Below are positions 35,262-46,058 of a stretch of 64,000 nt of DNA, piece by piece. The notes under the pieces were generated by a model. The model made no database searches. It was not told where the DNA came from and worked only from the letters and a program-made list of their open reading frames with translations. The stretch spans positions 4,173,001-4,237,000 of the forward strand of contig JAEOAD010002712.1 of NCBI GenBank assembly GCA_036365145.1, given 5' to 3'. The number at the start of each line of letters is the position of its first letter. Position 1 is the stretch's first letter. Source of the stretch: Orientallactaga sibirica (Eukaryota > Chordata > Mammalia > Rodentia > Dipodidae). Position numbers and translations under genes: made by a program.

Positions 35262-35631
35262 TGAGACCACAAGCCTCAGAGAGACAACTTAAGGGAGGAA
35301 AAAGGGTTATTTTGCTCGTGGTTTCAAAGGGTTTCAGGCCATCATGATGGAAGAGGTATTATGGAGGAGGGGACATGGTGGAGGGGACATGGTGAAGATG
35401 CATGGAAGAGAGGGTGTGGAGGAGCGGGCATGGTGAGGGGAATATGGTGGAAGAGACATGGAAAAGAGGGCATGGTGGAGGGGGCATGGCTACAAGGATA
35501 TGTGGGGGAGACTCCACATGACAGATCAGGAGGCAGAAAGCAAGGCTGTAACCAGGGATGGGCACCACCTCCAAGGACCCCTTAAGTGGCCTGCATCTTT
35601 TACCCTAACCCTACTTCTAGAAGGTTCTTGT
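35262..35631 (-). mobile_element. ERVL-MaLR-like LTR with expanded G-rich centre
   Basis: The left end 'gaccacaagcctcagagaga', 'ttattttgctcgtggtttca' and the right end 'ccctaaccctacttctagaa' fit the minus-orientation LTR type. The middle (35345-35500) is an irregular repeat of 'ggaggggacatggtg'-like units, probably a local expansion. Confidence 0.5.
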
Positions 35632-35973
35632 GGTAGTTTGAGTGGATGTCCTCCAGTAGATTCAGGAGTTTTATTCAAGCTTGTAACCTGGTGTCACTGC
35701 TGGTGGATTGTAGGGTCCAGCCCTAAGGTGTGGGGCAGGTCTGGAGTTCCAGTTTAAAGGTATGCAGAGTGCTGGAGCTCCGCCTGGGGGCCTGCAGTGT
35801 GCTTGTTGTGGTGCTGGCGGCCGTGTTTCTCTCTGTGTGGACCTGTGGAAGGGGTCAGCTTCTTCCACCATTATGGAACTTCCCCTCACTCTGTAAGCTT
35901 CCAGCAAACCCTTCCTCCTATGAACTGTGTCTGGTCTGGAAGCTCATCCCAGCAACGTGAAGCTGACTGTGAC
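35632..35973 (+). mobile_element. ERVL-MaLR-like LTR, plus orientation
   Basis: Starts 'tggtagtttgagtggatgtc' and ends 'cccagcaacgtgaagctgac', with 'tccaccattatggaacttcc' and 'cctcactctgtaagcttcca' before the end. This is the LTR pattern of the 37.4-kb copy but from another subfamily. It is head-to-head with the preceding minus LTR. Confidence 0.7.
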
Positions 35974-37448
35974 AGTTCTACAGCCTCCCAAATTGTGCTG
36001 CCTATGGGAGACACTCCAGACACAAAGCAGAACAAGTGTGTGTTGTTTAAATCTGACTGTGAGGGCTGAGGCTCAAGGCACAAGAGAATCAGGCCCCTCA
36101 TCCCTCCTCTTCCTCCTGCAGGGAAGGGGCAGGCGGCTGTGTGAGTTGTCCACTGCAGAAAGAACGTTGATTTTTCCAGAAACGTCACGTGGCCTGTCAC
36201 AGTGGTTGGGAGCTTGTCCTTGCCTCTAGTGCAAGGTAGATCAGGCTGTTTGGGAAGCAGACCTCTGTCTGAGGAGAGAGTGCCCATTCCAGAACATTCC
36301 AAGTAACCATCAGGCAACCAGGTTTTTCATCAGCCTGGAAGACCAAGAAGCAGGGAACAGGGCCAGAAGCTACTGCTAATAGGCCACCTCTTAAAGGTTC
36401 CATGATATGACTAGGTGACCAAGGTATATGTCTTACCTTCTTGGTTGAACCCTTGAGCTGACACTCCTGTCAGAGACACAGCGTGTGCAGAGAAGCGTGG
36501 GGTACATGTAAGAAAAAGACAGAAAGGGCACAATTGTGTCCTTTTGCGAGCAGGAGGGTGTGTGGATCCTCTGCGGGTCTCGGGAGAGCCTCGTGGCCAG
36601 CACGCAAGCCGGCGCTACCTTGTGAGTGAAGCGATGAGGAGGGGCTGAGCTGGGGTCAGAGGTTATGAAGAGCTGCACTCTTCCAGTGGCTGTGACACCC
36701 ACTGCATGTATCCTCACGCTTTACCCTTGGCACCCCATTCGCTTACAAGGACTCTGAGTGTGGGGCAGGGGTCATGTCTGGAGTCACGGGATGAGACCCA
36801 CCCCCAACCGTAAGGAAAGCCAAAACAAAAACAAAACTCAGGGAAAACAGCATGTTTCTCCTGTGCCAGAATTCACCAGAAAATCTTCTGTAGTCGTTAC
36901 CTCACAGTTTCAGCATGTGGGGACAGCATGACAAGAGCAAAGAACCAGGCAGGCATCCCATCTCCACAGCATCAGGGAAGGAAGTGGTTTGAGTACTGGG
37001 CTTGGTGGGAGCTGGGATTTATGACACCTTCACAGCCTCTTCCACAACCCAGACAAGACTGGACCCCTTCTCACAGGCTGCTCACGGAGCAAGCACGACA
37101 GCCAGTCTGTACGTTGGAAGAAGATTTTAATAGGCACGGCCTTCTATTTGGGACAGCTATGAGAAGCCACCTGAGGGGGAGAGTGTGTGTCCTTCTAGAA
37201 TCCCAGGACCTGAGTCTGCTGGGTTGGTGCCATGGATTCATGCTAGCTCCACTCCGAGCTGCCTGACTCCGGAATGAAGTGATCACCTGTGTATTTGGCT
37301 TCTGAATTTCCAACTCTGTGAAAATATCTTTAATACAGCAAGGCAAACATGTTTCAATTACTGCCTGTGTGCCTGGCCTGGGACTATGTCCAGCAAGTGC
37401 TAAGGAGTAGCACTTGTCAGGGGATCTGGAGACATTTGGTTGCCCTGG
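35974..37448. other. Unique DNA, nothing recognised
   Basis: A 143-codon minus frame (35886-36317) runs from the unique DNA into the LTR and is not gene-like. No repeat family or RNA gene seen. Confidence 0.5.
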
Positions 37449-37783
37449 TTGGGGTGGCTTGATTCAGGTGTCCCCCATAAACTTAGGGATTCTGAATGCT
37501 AGATTCCCAGCTGATGGAGATTTGGGAATTAACACCTCCTGGAGGCAGTATGTTGTTGGGGTGGGCTTATGGGTATTATTGCCAGTGTTTGGCACACTCT
37601 CCTGTTCCTGTTGTCCACCTTATGTTGGCCAGGGAGTGATGTCCACCCTCTGCTCATGCCATTGCTTTCCCTGCCATCATGGAGCTTCCCCTTGAGTCTG
37701 GAAGCCAAAATAAACCCCTTTATCTCCAAAAGCTGCTCTTGGTTGGGTGATTTCTGCCAGCAAGGTGACCTTGACTGCAACAT
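37449..37783 (+). mobile_element. ERVL-MaLR-like LTR (family 1), plus orientation
   Basis: Clearest copy of the family: 'tggcttgattcaggtgtccc', 'ctgatggagatttgggaatt', 'ttatgttggccagggagtga', 'gccaaaataaacccctttat' (poly-A signal AATAAA) and 'gggtgatttctgccagcaag', ending 'ttgactgcaaca'. The elements at 23.2 and 25.5 kb are its reverse complements by type. Confidence 0.8.
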
Positions 37784-38622
37784 GAAAGATTTCTTGGGAG
37801 AAATGGCATTTGAGTAAGAAGAGGAGGCACCTGCCTTACTAGGCAGAGAGTGAAGGGCTGGGCATTGCATGCTGGGGAAGGAGGACGTTGCAGACAAGTG
37901 AACCGTTCTTCCCCCCAAAGCCAAGCGCTTAGAAGGCAAGCCTGTTTCTTCATGGACAGCAGGGAAGAGATTGTATCTTGATAGATGTTTTGTCCCCAGA
38001 GCCCACCAAAGGCAGGGCACTAAGAAAATGGCCGCTTAGTACTGAAGAATGAACAGAGGGAACAGAGCACATTCCCTTTATTAGCAGATAAAATGACACA
38101 AATCGCTAATATTGGGAATGCAATATACACTTCCATAATCATAAGAGAAATGAGTTTACTATGGATTTAGTAGTCATTTCTGGAGACTTTAAGATGTATG
38201 CGTATCTCAGCAGAGGGTCAGGCAGCAATCCCATGTGAGTGTCCTGCAGAAAAGATTTTGACGTGTTGGGTATAGAATGTCACTGATGGCCTCTGGCCTT
38301 CTCTCCATTATCCGTGGAAGGGTTGGGGCTGGCCAGTGAGAGGCAGGTGTGACTCAACATGGAGCAAGGGTGACTTCCATTGTCCAGCAGCTGCAACAGC
38401 CCAAACAAGAGGTTCTGGAGTCAGTGGCAGTGACCTGGAACCTCTGTGGGAGAGGAGGCTGTAGCAAGGACAAAGGAGTGCAGTGTGATACCAGCCATGA
38501 GGGACACTTTGAAGGGAGTAATGGTGACACAAGGCGTCACCTTCCAAAGCTGGTACAGATGCTTGAGTTGGAACTATTGAACTCACTGACTCGAGCTTAG
38601 AGTATGTGAATGCAGAACAAAG
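37784..38622. other. Unique DNA, nothing recognised
   Basis: No family match or exon found between the LTR and the 38.6-kb composite. Confidence 0.5.
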
Positions 38623-38634
38623 ATGTGACCATGG

Positions 38635-38862
38635 GGGCTGGAGGGATGGTTAGCAGTTAAGACGTTTGTCTGCAAAGCCAAAGGACCCAGGTTCGATTCC
38701 CTAGGGCCCACATAAGCCAGATGTACAAGGTGGTGCATGCATCTGGAGTTCATTTGCAGTGGCTGGAGGCCCTGGCATGCCCATTCTCTGTCTGTCTGCC
38801 TGTCTCTGTCTCTCTTTCTGACTCTCATAAATAAATAAATAAATATTTTTTAAACTTAAAAA
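38635..38862 (+). mobile_element. tRNA-derived SINE, full length
   Basis: 'gggctggagggatggttagc', B box 'ggttcgattccctagggccc', body 'ctggagttcatttgcagtgg', CT-rich part and AAATA tail. It joins the L1 3' end without an intervening unique sequence. Confidence 0.9.
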
Positions 38863-39141
38863 ATAGAATGGAAGAGCCAAAGGAAGGGTATGACCTCTTA
38901 CAATGCAACTGCCCAGACAGAAATTGGTCTCGCTATCCATGACCTTGCAGTGCCTAGCAATACCTCCTCAAGACCCTCAAAATAGAAGAAAAAGATGATG
39001 ACATCAAATTAAAAGAGAGACTAACGGAGAGAGGGAGGGGATATAATGGAGATTGGAGTTCTAAAGTGGAATGTGGCGAGGGGAGGGAAATATCAGGTGA
39101 TTTTTTTTGTATGTAAGTATAAAAGTTGTCAATTTAAAAAA
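38863..39141 (+). mobile_element. 5'-truncated LINE-1 3' end
   Basis: 'ggaagagccaaaggaagggt', 'gatgacatcaaattaaaaga', 'gagggaggggatataatgga' and 'aaagttgtcaatttaaaaaa' are the terminal 3'-UTR landmarks of the rodent L1. The related sense part appears at 57.4-57.5 kb. Only about 280 bp of the element was copied. Confidence 0.8.
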
Positions 39142-39154
39142 TAATAATTTTAAA

Positions 39155-39310
39155 TAGCTGGGCGTGGTTGCGCATGCCTTTAATCCCAGCACTCGGGAGG
39201 CAGAGGTAGGAGGATCGCCGAGTGTTCGAGGCCACCCTGAGAATACAGAGTGAATTCCAGGTCAGCCTGGACCAGAATGAAACCCTACCTCGAAAAACCA
39301 AAAAAAAAAA
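39155..39310 (+). mobile_element. B1 SINE
   Basis: 'agctgggcgtggttgcgcat' to 'gaaaccctacctcgaaaaac' plus A tail running into AAT repeats. 'ataattttaaata' precedes it and 'ataatttaaaata' follows its tail, a likely imperfect target-site duplication. Confidence 0.92.
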
Positions 39311-39360
39311 ATAATAATAATAATAATAATGATAATTTAAAATAAAATAAAATAAATGAT

Positions 39361-39547
39361 GGGGCTGGAGAGATGGCTTAGTGGTTAAGGTGCATGCCTG
39401 TGAAGCCTAAGGGCCCCGGTTCAATTCTCCAGGGCCCACATAAACCAGATGCACATGGTGGTGCATGTATCTGGAGTTCGTTTACAGTGGCTAGAGGCCC
39501 TGGCGTGCCCATTCTCATTCTCCCTCTCTCTCTTTCTCTGTCTCAAA

Positions 39548-39594
<47 letters not shown>

Positions 39595-39614
39595 AACTAA
39601 AATCTTAAAAAAAT
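39361..39614 (+). mobile_element. tRNA-derived SINE with long AAAT tail
   Basis: 'ggggctggagagatggctta', 'gttcaattctccagggccca', 'ctggagttcgtttacagtgg', CT-rich part, then AAATA repeated about 12 times (39545-39594) and a second A-run. Confidence 0.92.
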
Positions 39615-39654
39615 ATGTGACCAAGGGAGGCTGTGCTTGAGGACAGCTGACATA

Positions 39655-39745
39655 AAGCCTACCAATGACTAGCTATGCAGTCTTCAACCAATCACATTTA
39701 CTTGGGGACTCATTTCTTGTTCTGTAAAGTGAGGGTAAGAATATA
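39655..39745 (+). mobile_element. MIR ancient SINE fragment
   Basis: 'tgactagctatgcagtcttc' and 'ctcatttcttgttctgtaaa' followed by 'gtgagggtaaga' reproduce the MIR core order. Confidence 0.55.
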
Positions 39746-40499
39746 TGTATGATGTGATGCTCACGTGATGGGGACTTCTTTACACAGTAACTCTGTGATG
39801 CAGATCCCCTGTGTGCTGTGGGCTGTTTCCCCAAGACTCACCCAGACACACCAGCATTGTCTCCCCAGCACTACATGAGAGGTGCCTGGGCTGAGGAGAA
39901 TCCACGCATGGGGAGGGGTTCAGCTAATCCCCCCTGGAGGTTCCACTTAGTTCCCCTGCAAGAGGAAAGGGACTGAATGGAAGCCGAGATTCAGCAGCAA
40001 GTTTAAAGGGTCAGTTTATGAGAACTGTAAATAAGAAAGTGGGTCATGATGGCCAACTCTGTAAATATAAGATCTCACGAAGTTTACTGCTTCATTAAAC
40101 ATCCAGGCACAGAAAGGAAATGTTCTGTGGTGGAACTCAAGATTTTCAGGCAACCAGTTTCTGTGAATGGACAGGAGAGTCTCAGAGAGCTGTGTGTGTG
40201 AGAGAGAGAGGGGTGGGGAGGTTGAGAGATCTGGATGCTGAGAGGCCTCAGTTATACTTGGGAAGGGGCACAGGAAAGCCAAACACCTGCCCCTCCTCCT
40301 GTCCATGCAGAGGAAGGACCCAGGGGGAGTCTCTTCTCTGGGCCTCACATTCTTGCAAAGAGGCCGGGCTCTCAGGGCTGCAGAGACATTCTCACCCTTC
40401 AAGGCGGCGCACCAGTGGTGTGCAGGAGGAGGAGGGGTGCAAAGGAGGAGCCCGAGCAGAGCCTCCCTTGGCACGTGTCCATGTAAGAAGGCTGACTTC
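39746..40499. other. Unique DNA, no gene recognised
   Basis: The longest non-repeat frame in the window (286 codons, minus, 40016-40876) covers part of this stretch. It has no domain, crosses an L2 fossil and lacks any exon context, so it is treated as chance. Confidence 0.5.
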
Positions 40500-40780
40500 G
40501 TCCATCTGACATTGATTGAGCACCTGCTCACCCTTTGGGGGAAGCTGACATGAATCCTGCCCCAGGGAGCTGACAGATCAGTAAGGGTGAGGAAAGTGCA
40601 AATGTAAATATCAGAGATGCAGAAATTGTGCTTCTGCAGCTGGAGGATCAGGGAGGGCTTCAAGGAAGAAGTGGTATGCTTCAGCCTATGGAGGGGTGAA
40701 GGGCAGAGCTTCAATGGGCTCAAGATGGGGCTGAAGGGCACGTGGAGTCTGCATGGAGAGGGAGGCCAGGAGTGGCTGGT
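40500..40780 (-). mobile_element. L2-like ancient LINE fragment
   Basis: 'cattgattgagcacctgctc', 'atcctgccccagggagctga' and 'gagggcttcaaggaagaagt' match the reverse of the L2 3' end as it occurs throughout mammals. Confidence 0.5.
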
Positions 40781-41587
40781 GCGTGGACATAGTGCCCTGT
40801 GCCTGTGTGTCTGTGGGATGCATGAATGTGCCCTGCTTGCGTTCTTGCATCCAGACTCATCAAAAACCTGGATCACGTACCAGCACCATAGCTTGATGCA
40901 CTTGGGAGTAGATGGCTTGGGAGGAGAGAAGACTCATTGGCAGTCTGTCACAATTCTGTCTGCCTGAAGAGGCTCAGCTGACATTTTGAGGGGCAGCAGG
41001 GAAGGTGCTTCTAGTCCGTCCCCAGGACCCGACACATTGATGGCCCTTGATAGGCTCCTGCAGGGAAGGCCTGGCCCAGCTGTGCTGAGGGGCTTTGAGC
41101 AAATGTTCCAGATGGGGCATGGAGGTGGCAGCCAGGTAACAACAGTCCAGCCCGACCCCACGCAGCCAGCAGCTTACTGAAGGAGCGATCACCTGAGCTC
41201 TGCCTCAAAACCAGCCACCAGGCGGCCTCTGTATTGAGCATAAAGAACAGTGTGAGGAGCTGAGCAGAGCCTGGCCGGGGATTTGACTGCCCGTAGTTGG
41301 GTGCCGTCCCTGTCCTTGAACAACTCTTCATGTAAATTGCTCTCTTTGGGAGGAGACTGTGGGTCACGCCAGGCTGGTCCGTCACAGGCAGCCTCATGTG
41401 CCTCTCAGGGCTGGGGGACTGCGGGGCCAGAAGTGGTCCTGGGGTGGGATAGGAGAGTCTGTCCACCCACAGGCTGCCCGCCTTCTCTTCCCAGCCATCC
41501 TGGGCACAGGCACACTTAGTCACCTCTACCACGTCTCTCGGATGCTGGTCCAGCAGTGGGATATGTGGGAAATTGACTTCAATGCTT
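40781..41587. other. Unique DNA, nothing recognised
   Basis: A 194-codon minus frame (41011-41595) has no domain or splice framing and overlaps several shorter frames. Confidence 0.5.
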
Positions 41588-42120
41588 TCTTCCACCAGTC
41601 ACCACCTGCATGTGCATCCACACCCACACACGCACATCTGCACACACACTCCCACATACACATGCACACCCTATTCATACATACCCATAATACATATACA
41701 TACTCCCCACACACCCATACACATGTATACACCTAGACACATACTCATACACATCCATATATAGAACAATATATACGTATGCCCCTTATTCACACCTACA
41801 TATATCCACATACATATAGACACTTCTCATGCACACACCCATTTACACACTCATACACACATACAGACCTATATGTATATCCATGCTACCCCTCTATACA
41901 CATGAACTTGTACAAATCTATATGGACACTTTTGTACATACTCTCATACACATATGTGTATGTATGTATATGTGTACACTCACACACAGATATATACGTA
42001 TTAGCACCCCTTATACACACATATATACACACAAATCCATATGGACACTTTACCACACATGCATGACACATACCACCACACCCATACACACATACAAAGA
42101 CACACACATACCTACACATC
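41588..42120. repeat. Cryptic CA/TA-rich repeat with about 110-bp periodicity
   Basis: More than 500 bp is built from CACA, CATA and TATA words. A longer period is visible: 'cccctta' or 'cccctctata' at 41783, 41888 and 42007, and 'gacactt' at 41819, 41925 and 42045. CATACACATATGTGTATG at 41945-41962 is a perfect palindrome at a local strand switch. Open frames here give only His/Thr/Tyr/Ile-rich strings. Confidence 0.85.
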
Positions 42121-42949
42121 CTTGCTCTTTTCCTGGACCAGGCTTTCCTAAGAGTTGGATCGAGACTTCCTTTTCTGCACCAGCCTTTGGTGCCATGCCT
42201 GGCATCCCTTGCTTGGCACATGTTTGTCAAGGTGAGCTGTGGGCACAAAGCAGTGGCAGTTCGGAGCCTTCCCCAGCCCTGGGGGCTCTTGAGTCACTTG
42301 CTAGCATACCAGGGAGCTCAGTTCTGTCCTCTGCAAAGGGAAGATGGCCGCACGAGTGGGGAGGAGAAGTAGCCACTGTGTTCAGCTCAGACAGTGCCAA
42401 GCATGTGTGCCGCCATGCACCTGTGTGAGCAGAGACCTGGGCTCCGGCTCAGAAGGCGTGGCTCCCAGGCCAGGCTGTCTGCTCTTGCTATAGGGTCTGG
42501 AAGGGCATCTTGGCCCTCCTGGACCTGTGTCCTTATCTGTGACACAGCCTCGTCCAGCCCTGGAAATTTGTATTTTCAGTTAAATCCTCAGCACCCATCA
42601 AGTCAGAGCTGAATCATCAGCCATTGCTTACAGAATCCCAAAGAGTGGCTGAAGCAGAGGTCAATTTTATTTGCCTCCGAGCGTTTTGCTCATTATGTGG
42701 TAGATTTTACTTTTCCCAGTGCAGAAGCTGCTGCAAATATTAAAGCTGTGTACTGCTGCCGAGAACTGTTGCTGGGGGCTTCGGCACACTGGGCCTCAGC
42801 AAGCCCCCCATAGAATACTCCTGATCCAGGCAGGTCTGCGGTCTGGGGGCCGCAGGACTGACAGCCAAAGCTGAGTGAGTCGGTTTGCTGCAGACGGCTT
42901 TGTATGTACAAGAGGGTGAGTTCCCGGATGAATGAGACCAGTGTGGAGG
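42121..42949. other. Unique DNA with a possible conserved non-coding block
   Basis: At 42560-42760 the sequence is repeat-free, AT-richer and rich in words typical of old regulatory DNA ('gcctccgagcgttttgctca', 'gctgctgcaaatattaaagc'). This is an impression only; no alignment was possible. Confidence 0.35.
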
Positions 42950-43070
42950 AACAGAAGCGACAGGTGGAAGGACAGGGTCTAGAGGCAATACTGGCTTAAG
43001 TACTTCCTTTTTACCTGTCCAAGCCTCAGTTTCTTCCTCTGTAAAATGGGGCCAGTGAGAGGAGCCACCT
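42950..43070 (+). mobile_element. MIR ancient SINE fragment
   Basis: 'ggcttaagtacttccttttt', 'ccaagcctcagtttcttcct' and 'ctgtaaaatggggccagtga' are classic MIR core words. A 228-codon minus frame (42740-43426) runs through it and is therefore not a gene. Confidence 0.7.
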
Positions 43071-45239
43071 TGGGGCATCACAGGGGTCATCCAGGACACA
43101 AGCTGTAGGGGCGTGGGGTGTGCCTGGCTGTCAGTGCTGGTCACTGCCTCGCTAGTTGATGTTACAGTGGAGAATACTGCTCTGGGTGCTGTGCTAAAGG
43201 AGCAGGCTGGAAAGGAGTGGGGTGCCCAGCTCTGTTTAACCCGGGAGTAGGGAACAAGGAAGAGGTGGTGTTGCTGGCCGGAAGAGGAGCACTTCGACTT
43301 GGGGCTCCAGCAAAGGGAAGTGCTGATCCTGTAGGGGAAGGGCCAGGGAACAAAGATCTGGGGCTTCGGAGATCTGTCAGTGGGCCCGTGCCTGCAGGTC
43401 TGTCTTCTGAGCCTCACACCAGGCACAACATGGAAACTCTGGAAACCCGAGATTTTCTTCTGGGCCAGGCTGGCTCTCTGGACTAGAGCTCAGCTCCCCG
43501 GGTCCCCACAGCCACCCGACGTCTCGGTCCTGGGTGTTGTGGTGAAGGCCCTGGGCCTCTGGCACTCTCGTTCCTCAAGAAGGCTCTCAGCCTGGCCATG
43601 TGAAGCCAGGAAGAGGCCCAAGACCCCCAACCCTGCTGGGCACTCTGCTGGTTCCAAGATAGTCCGATGAGCAGAGCACAGGCAGCCTCAGGAGAGTCCA
43701 GACTGGAGGCTCAGGTCAAAGGACTTAACCCACCAGGGACAGGGCCACCGGCCTGCCCCTGTCCTGGCGTCCTCCCTCCTCAGCCTGGCAGAAGTGGAAG
43801 AAGCCGGAGGATGAAGAAGTCCGGCTCTCAGAGCTCTCGGGGCCCAGATCAGCTCCCTTCTCCGGAGCAGACCGCGCACACTGCCCACCTCTGCCTCGCC
43901 AAAGAAGACTCCTCTGCAGCTCTGCGCCTCAGCTGACCGGGAAGGAAAGCAGAGCTGGGCTTGTCACAGGGCAGGCAGAAGGCTCTGGTGGACCATTTGC
44001 CATCCTTAACAGGCAAAAGTACCTAGGAAGAAAGGGTCCTGACCAGCTCTTCTCCATGTCTGAGAAGGAAACGGCCAGTGGAATTGGATTGAACGAAAAC
44101 AGACAAAATTATGTATGTGTGTATAAAGTTGCCCATCAGGTGATTGACTCTAGAATTGGCAGCTGAGATGTAGCTCTGTAGACAAGAGAGGGAAGTGGCA
44201 GGGGCGGGGGGAGGGAGGGAGAATAGCATTTAGGGATCATTTAGGGCCAGGGATCTTGTGTCACTTGGCCTCTGTGTCCCTGTCATACATACAGAGGAGA
44301 AATACCTGCCCCCTGCACAGTCTCAAGGAGACCTTGTGCGTGCCAGGCTCGTGTCAGTCACAAGCAGCCACAACCCCCAGCTGGCCTGTGTTTAACAAAG
44401 GCAGGAGTCGTAGTTGTCTCTGCAGGATGCTTTGGGGGTCACTGGCCTGCTGACAGAGTCCTGACACAAGTGACATCTCCAGGGGCGCCTGGTTCTAGCA
44501 TTCCTGGAGGAATTGAAGGAGGAGCAGAGATGGGAGTGGCTGGCGGAAAGGCGGCGTCAGTCAGCCCGGACTCTAATCTCCCCATGTGGAGATTGTTATT
44601 GGGAATGGAGAGGAAAACCTAAACACTTCAATGGCCAGGAAGCCACAGGCCTCCTCCTATTGACCGGGCGGGCTGCTTCTCCCTTCCTCTAGACTTCCCA
44701 ACAGCGGCAGGAAGGCCCCTGCATTGAGACGTGGTCTCCTGTGGCCCCAGAACCTTTCCCACCCTTGACCCATTGAGACCGCTTATCCTGTCTACTTGCC
44801 CCAGGGTGCTCCCTGCTGGGCGTTGCTTCCTTAAACCACGCCAGCGTCTGGTGATTCCTGAGTGACGGTGTCTCTCACAGGGCTGTCAGAGGACAAGGGT
44901 GCTCCCCCCACTTCACTTGGAGCACCATGACTGCACACCATCCTCTGCCTGCCGGGTGCTCTCTCTAGCTGCTGGCCTGAGTCCTCCTGCTTTGGGGCCT
45001 GGACCAGTTGACGACATTAGACAGTAAGGGCTCCAACCCAAGACGACAGGAACTTCACACCAGTGCTTAGTGAGGGCATGCTATGTGCCCTGCCCCTGCC
45101 AGGCCCTTCGAGAGACACAGAGCTCCATCCCGGGAGAGCCCGTGGAGTTAGGAGGGCAGCACTCAATCTTGCCTTCTGTAGCAACACCCAGGAAGGAAGC
45201 CTGCCAGCATGACCTCGTGTGTTATAATGTTATAGGCAG
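43071..45239. other. GC-richer unique DNA, no gene recognised
   Basis: At 43380-43930 both strands stay open for 60-100 codons because the DNA is GC-rich. No consistent reading frame, domain or promoter motif was found. A first exon of a long non-coding RNA could not be excluded. Confidence 0.45.
44201..44219 (+). other. G-quadruplex-type motif
   Basis: G-tracts of 4, 6, 3 and 3 separated by single bases on the plus strand. Confidence 0.75.
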
Positions 45240-45375
45240 CCTTAGGACATGAGCGCTGTGTGAGAGAGGCACTTTACATGTGATCAGCGGGCTTTTCATC
45301 CTCACAGCCGCCCTACATCAAAGGCAGGTACTGTTAACAACCCCTGGCACCACTGAGGGAGCTGCTAGTATTTGT
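45240..45375 (-). mobile_element. MIR/L2-like ancient fragment
   Basis: 'gcactttacatgtgatcagc', 'ttcatcctcacagccgccct' and 'aggcaggtactgttaacaac' resemble the reverse MIR core ('tttaatcctcacaacaaccc'). Confidence 0.5.
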
Positions 45376-45404
45376 GTCCATGTTAAGTAATGGAATATCA
45401 GAGC

Positions 45405-45800
45405 TTTTTCTTAATAATTTACTTATTTTTATTTATTTAAATTATTATTGGATTTTTCACAATACACGTGTTGCATTGTGATCCTCTCTTCTTCCCCTAA
45501 CCTCACTATACCACAGCTTCTTTGCACCGCTTATCGGTGGCTAGTCCCTGGAAGAGAGTGACTTCCCCTCCCTTAGCAACCATTAACTGTCATTAGTTCC
45601 GGGGTGGGGGGTGGCCCCTCTCCTATCATAACAGAATGTTTGCAGGCCCAGCCTATGCAGATACTGTGAGTTCCTGAGTGAGGCGGCCTTGTCCTGTCGG
45701 GTAATAGAGCCCCATAGGGTTCCTCCCGTCCTCCAACCCTTTCTTTCCATTTCTCCCCTTTTATTCTTAATTTTACTTCAATATATAATCATGCTAATAA
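45405..45800 (-). mobile_element. LINE-1 3'-UTR-like fragment
   Basis: T-rich start followed by 'gttgcattgtgatcctctct', 'accgcttatcggtggctagt' and 'tgtgagttcctgagtgaggc', the antisense L1 3'-UTR pattern. It could be the end of the larger L1 that continues at 46.06 kb, separated by the ID-B1 insertion. Confidence 0.6.
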
Positions 45801-45867
45801 ACAAAAATAACAAAAAGAAGTAGTGTGTTAATAATTTCAATTTCCATTGGAGCTTTCTGTGGTTGAT

Positions 45868-46058
45868 TTTCTTCTTTGAGGCAGAAATGTCTCAAATGTT
45901 GCCCAGGCTGGCCTTTAACTGCGATCCTCCTGCCTCCACTTTCCAAAGTGCTAAGATTACAGATGTGCACAGCTGGCTTATGCATTGTTGGGCATGGAAC
46001 CCAGGGCCTCATGCATGCTAGGCAAGCACTCTACCCACTAAGCTCCATCCACTGGTCT
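45868..46058 (-). mobile_element. ID-B1 composite SINE, minus orientation
   Basis: Reversed B1 ('tgttgcccaggctggccttt', 'cctgcctccactttccaaag') then reversed ID ('tggaacccagggcctcatgc', 'ctaggcaagcactctaccca'). Same head-body order as at 1.4 kb. It lies within the minus L1 region. Confidence 0.82.

Larger units (their letters stand above)
38623..39626 (+). mobile_element. Composite SINE/L1-3'-end/B1/SINE block between direct repeats
   Basis: ATGTGACCATGG (38623-38634) and ATGTGACCAAGG (39615-39626) flank four retroelements that all point in the plus direction. Extending 4 bp upstream, 14 of 16 bases match. Components are listed separately. The layout suggests one primary insertion later enlarged by SINEs, or a template-switch chimera. 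Confidence 0.7.

Noticed and set aside
40016..40876. 286-codon minus frame
   Set aside because: No recognisable domain, low-complexity Ser/Pro/His composition, and it overlaps an L2 fossil and plus-strand frames of over 100 codons.
41011..41595. 194-codon minus frame
   Set aside because: No domain, no splice framing; expected by chance in GC-rich DNA of this length.
41829..42428. 199-codon plus frame
   Set aside because: Its first half is the CA/TA simple repeat and its second half unique DNA with no domain.
42740..43426. 228-codon minus frame
   Set aside because: It runs through an ancient MIR element in antisense and shows no protein family features.
43380..43936. Possible GC-rich first exon
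   Set aside because: Open frames occur on both strands, CpG density is modest and no promoter or donor site could be singled out.
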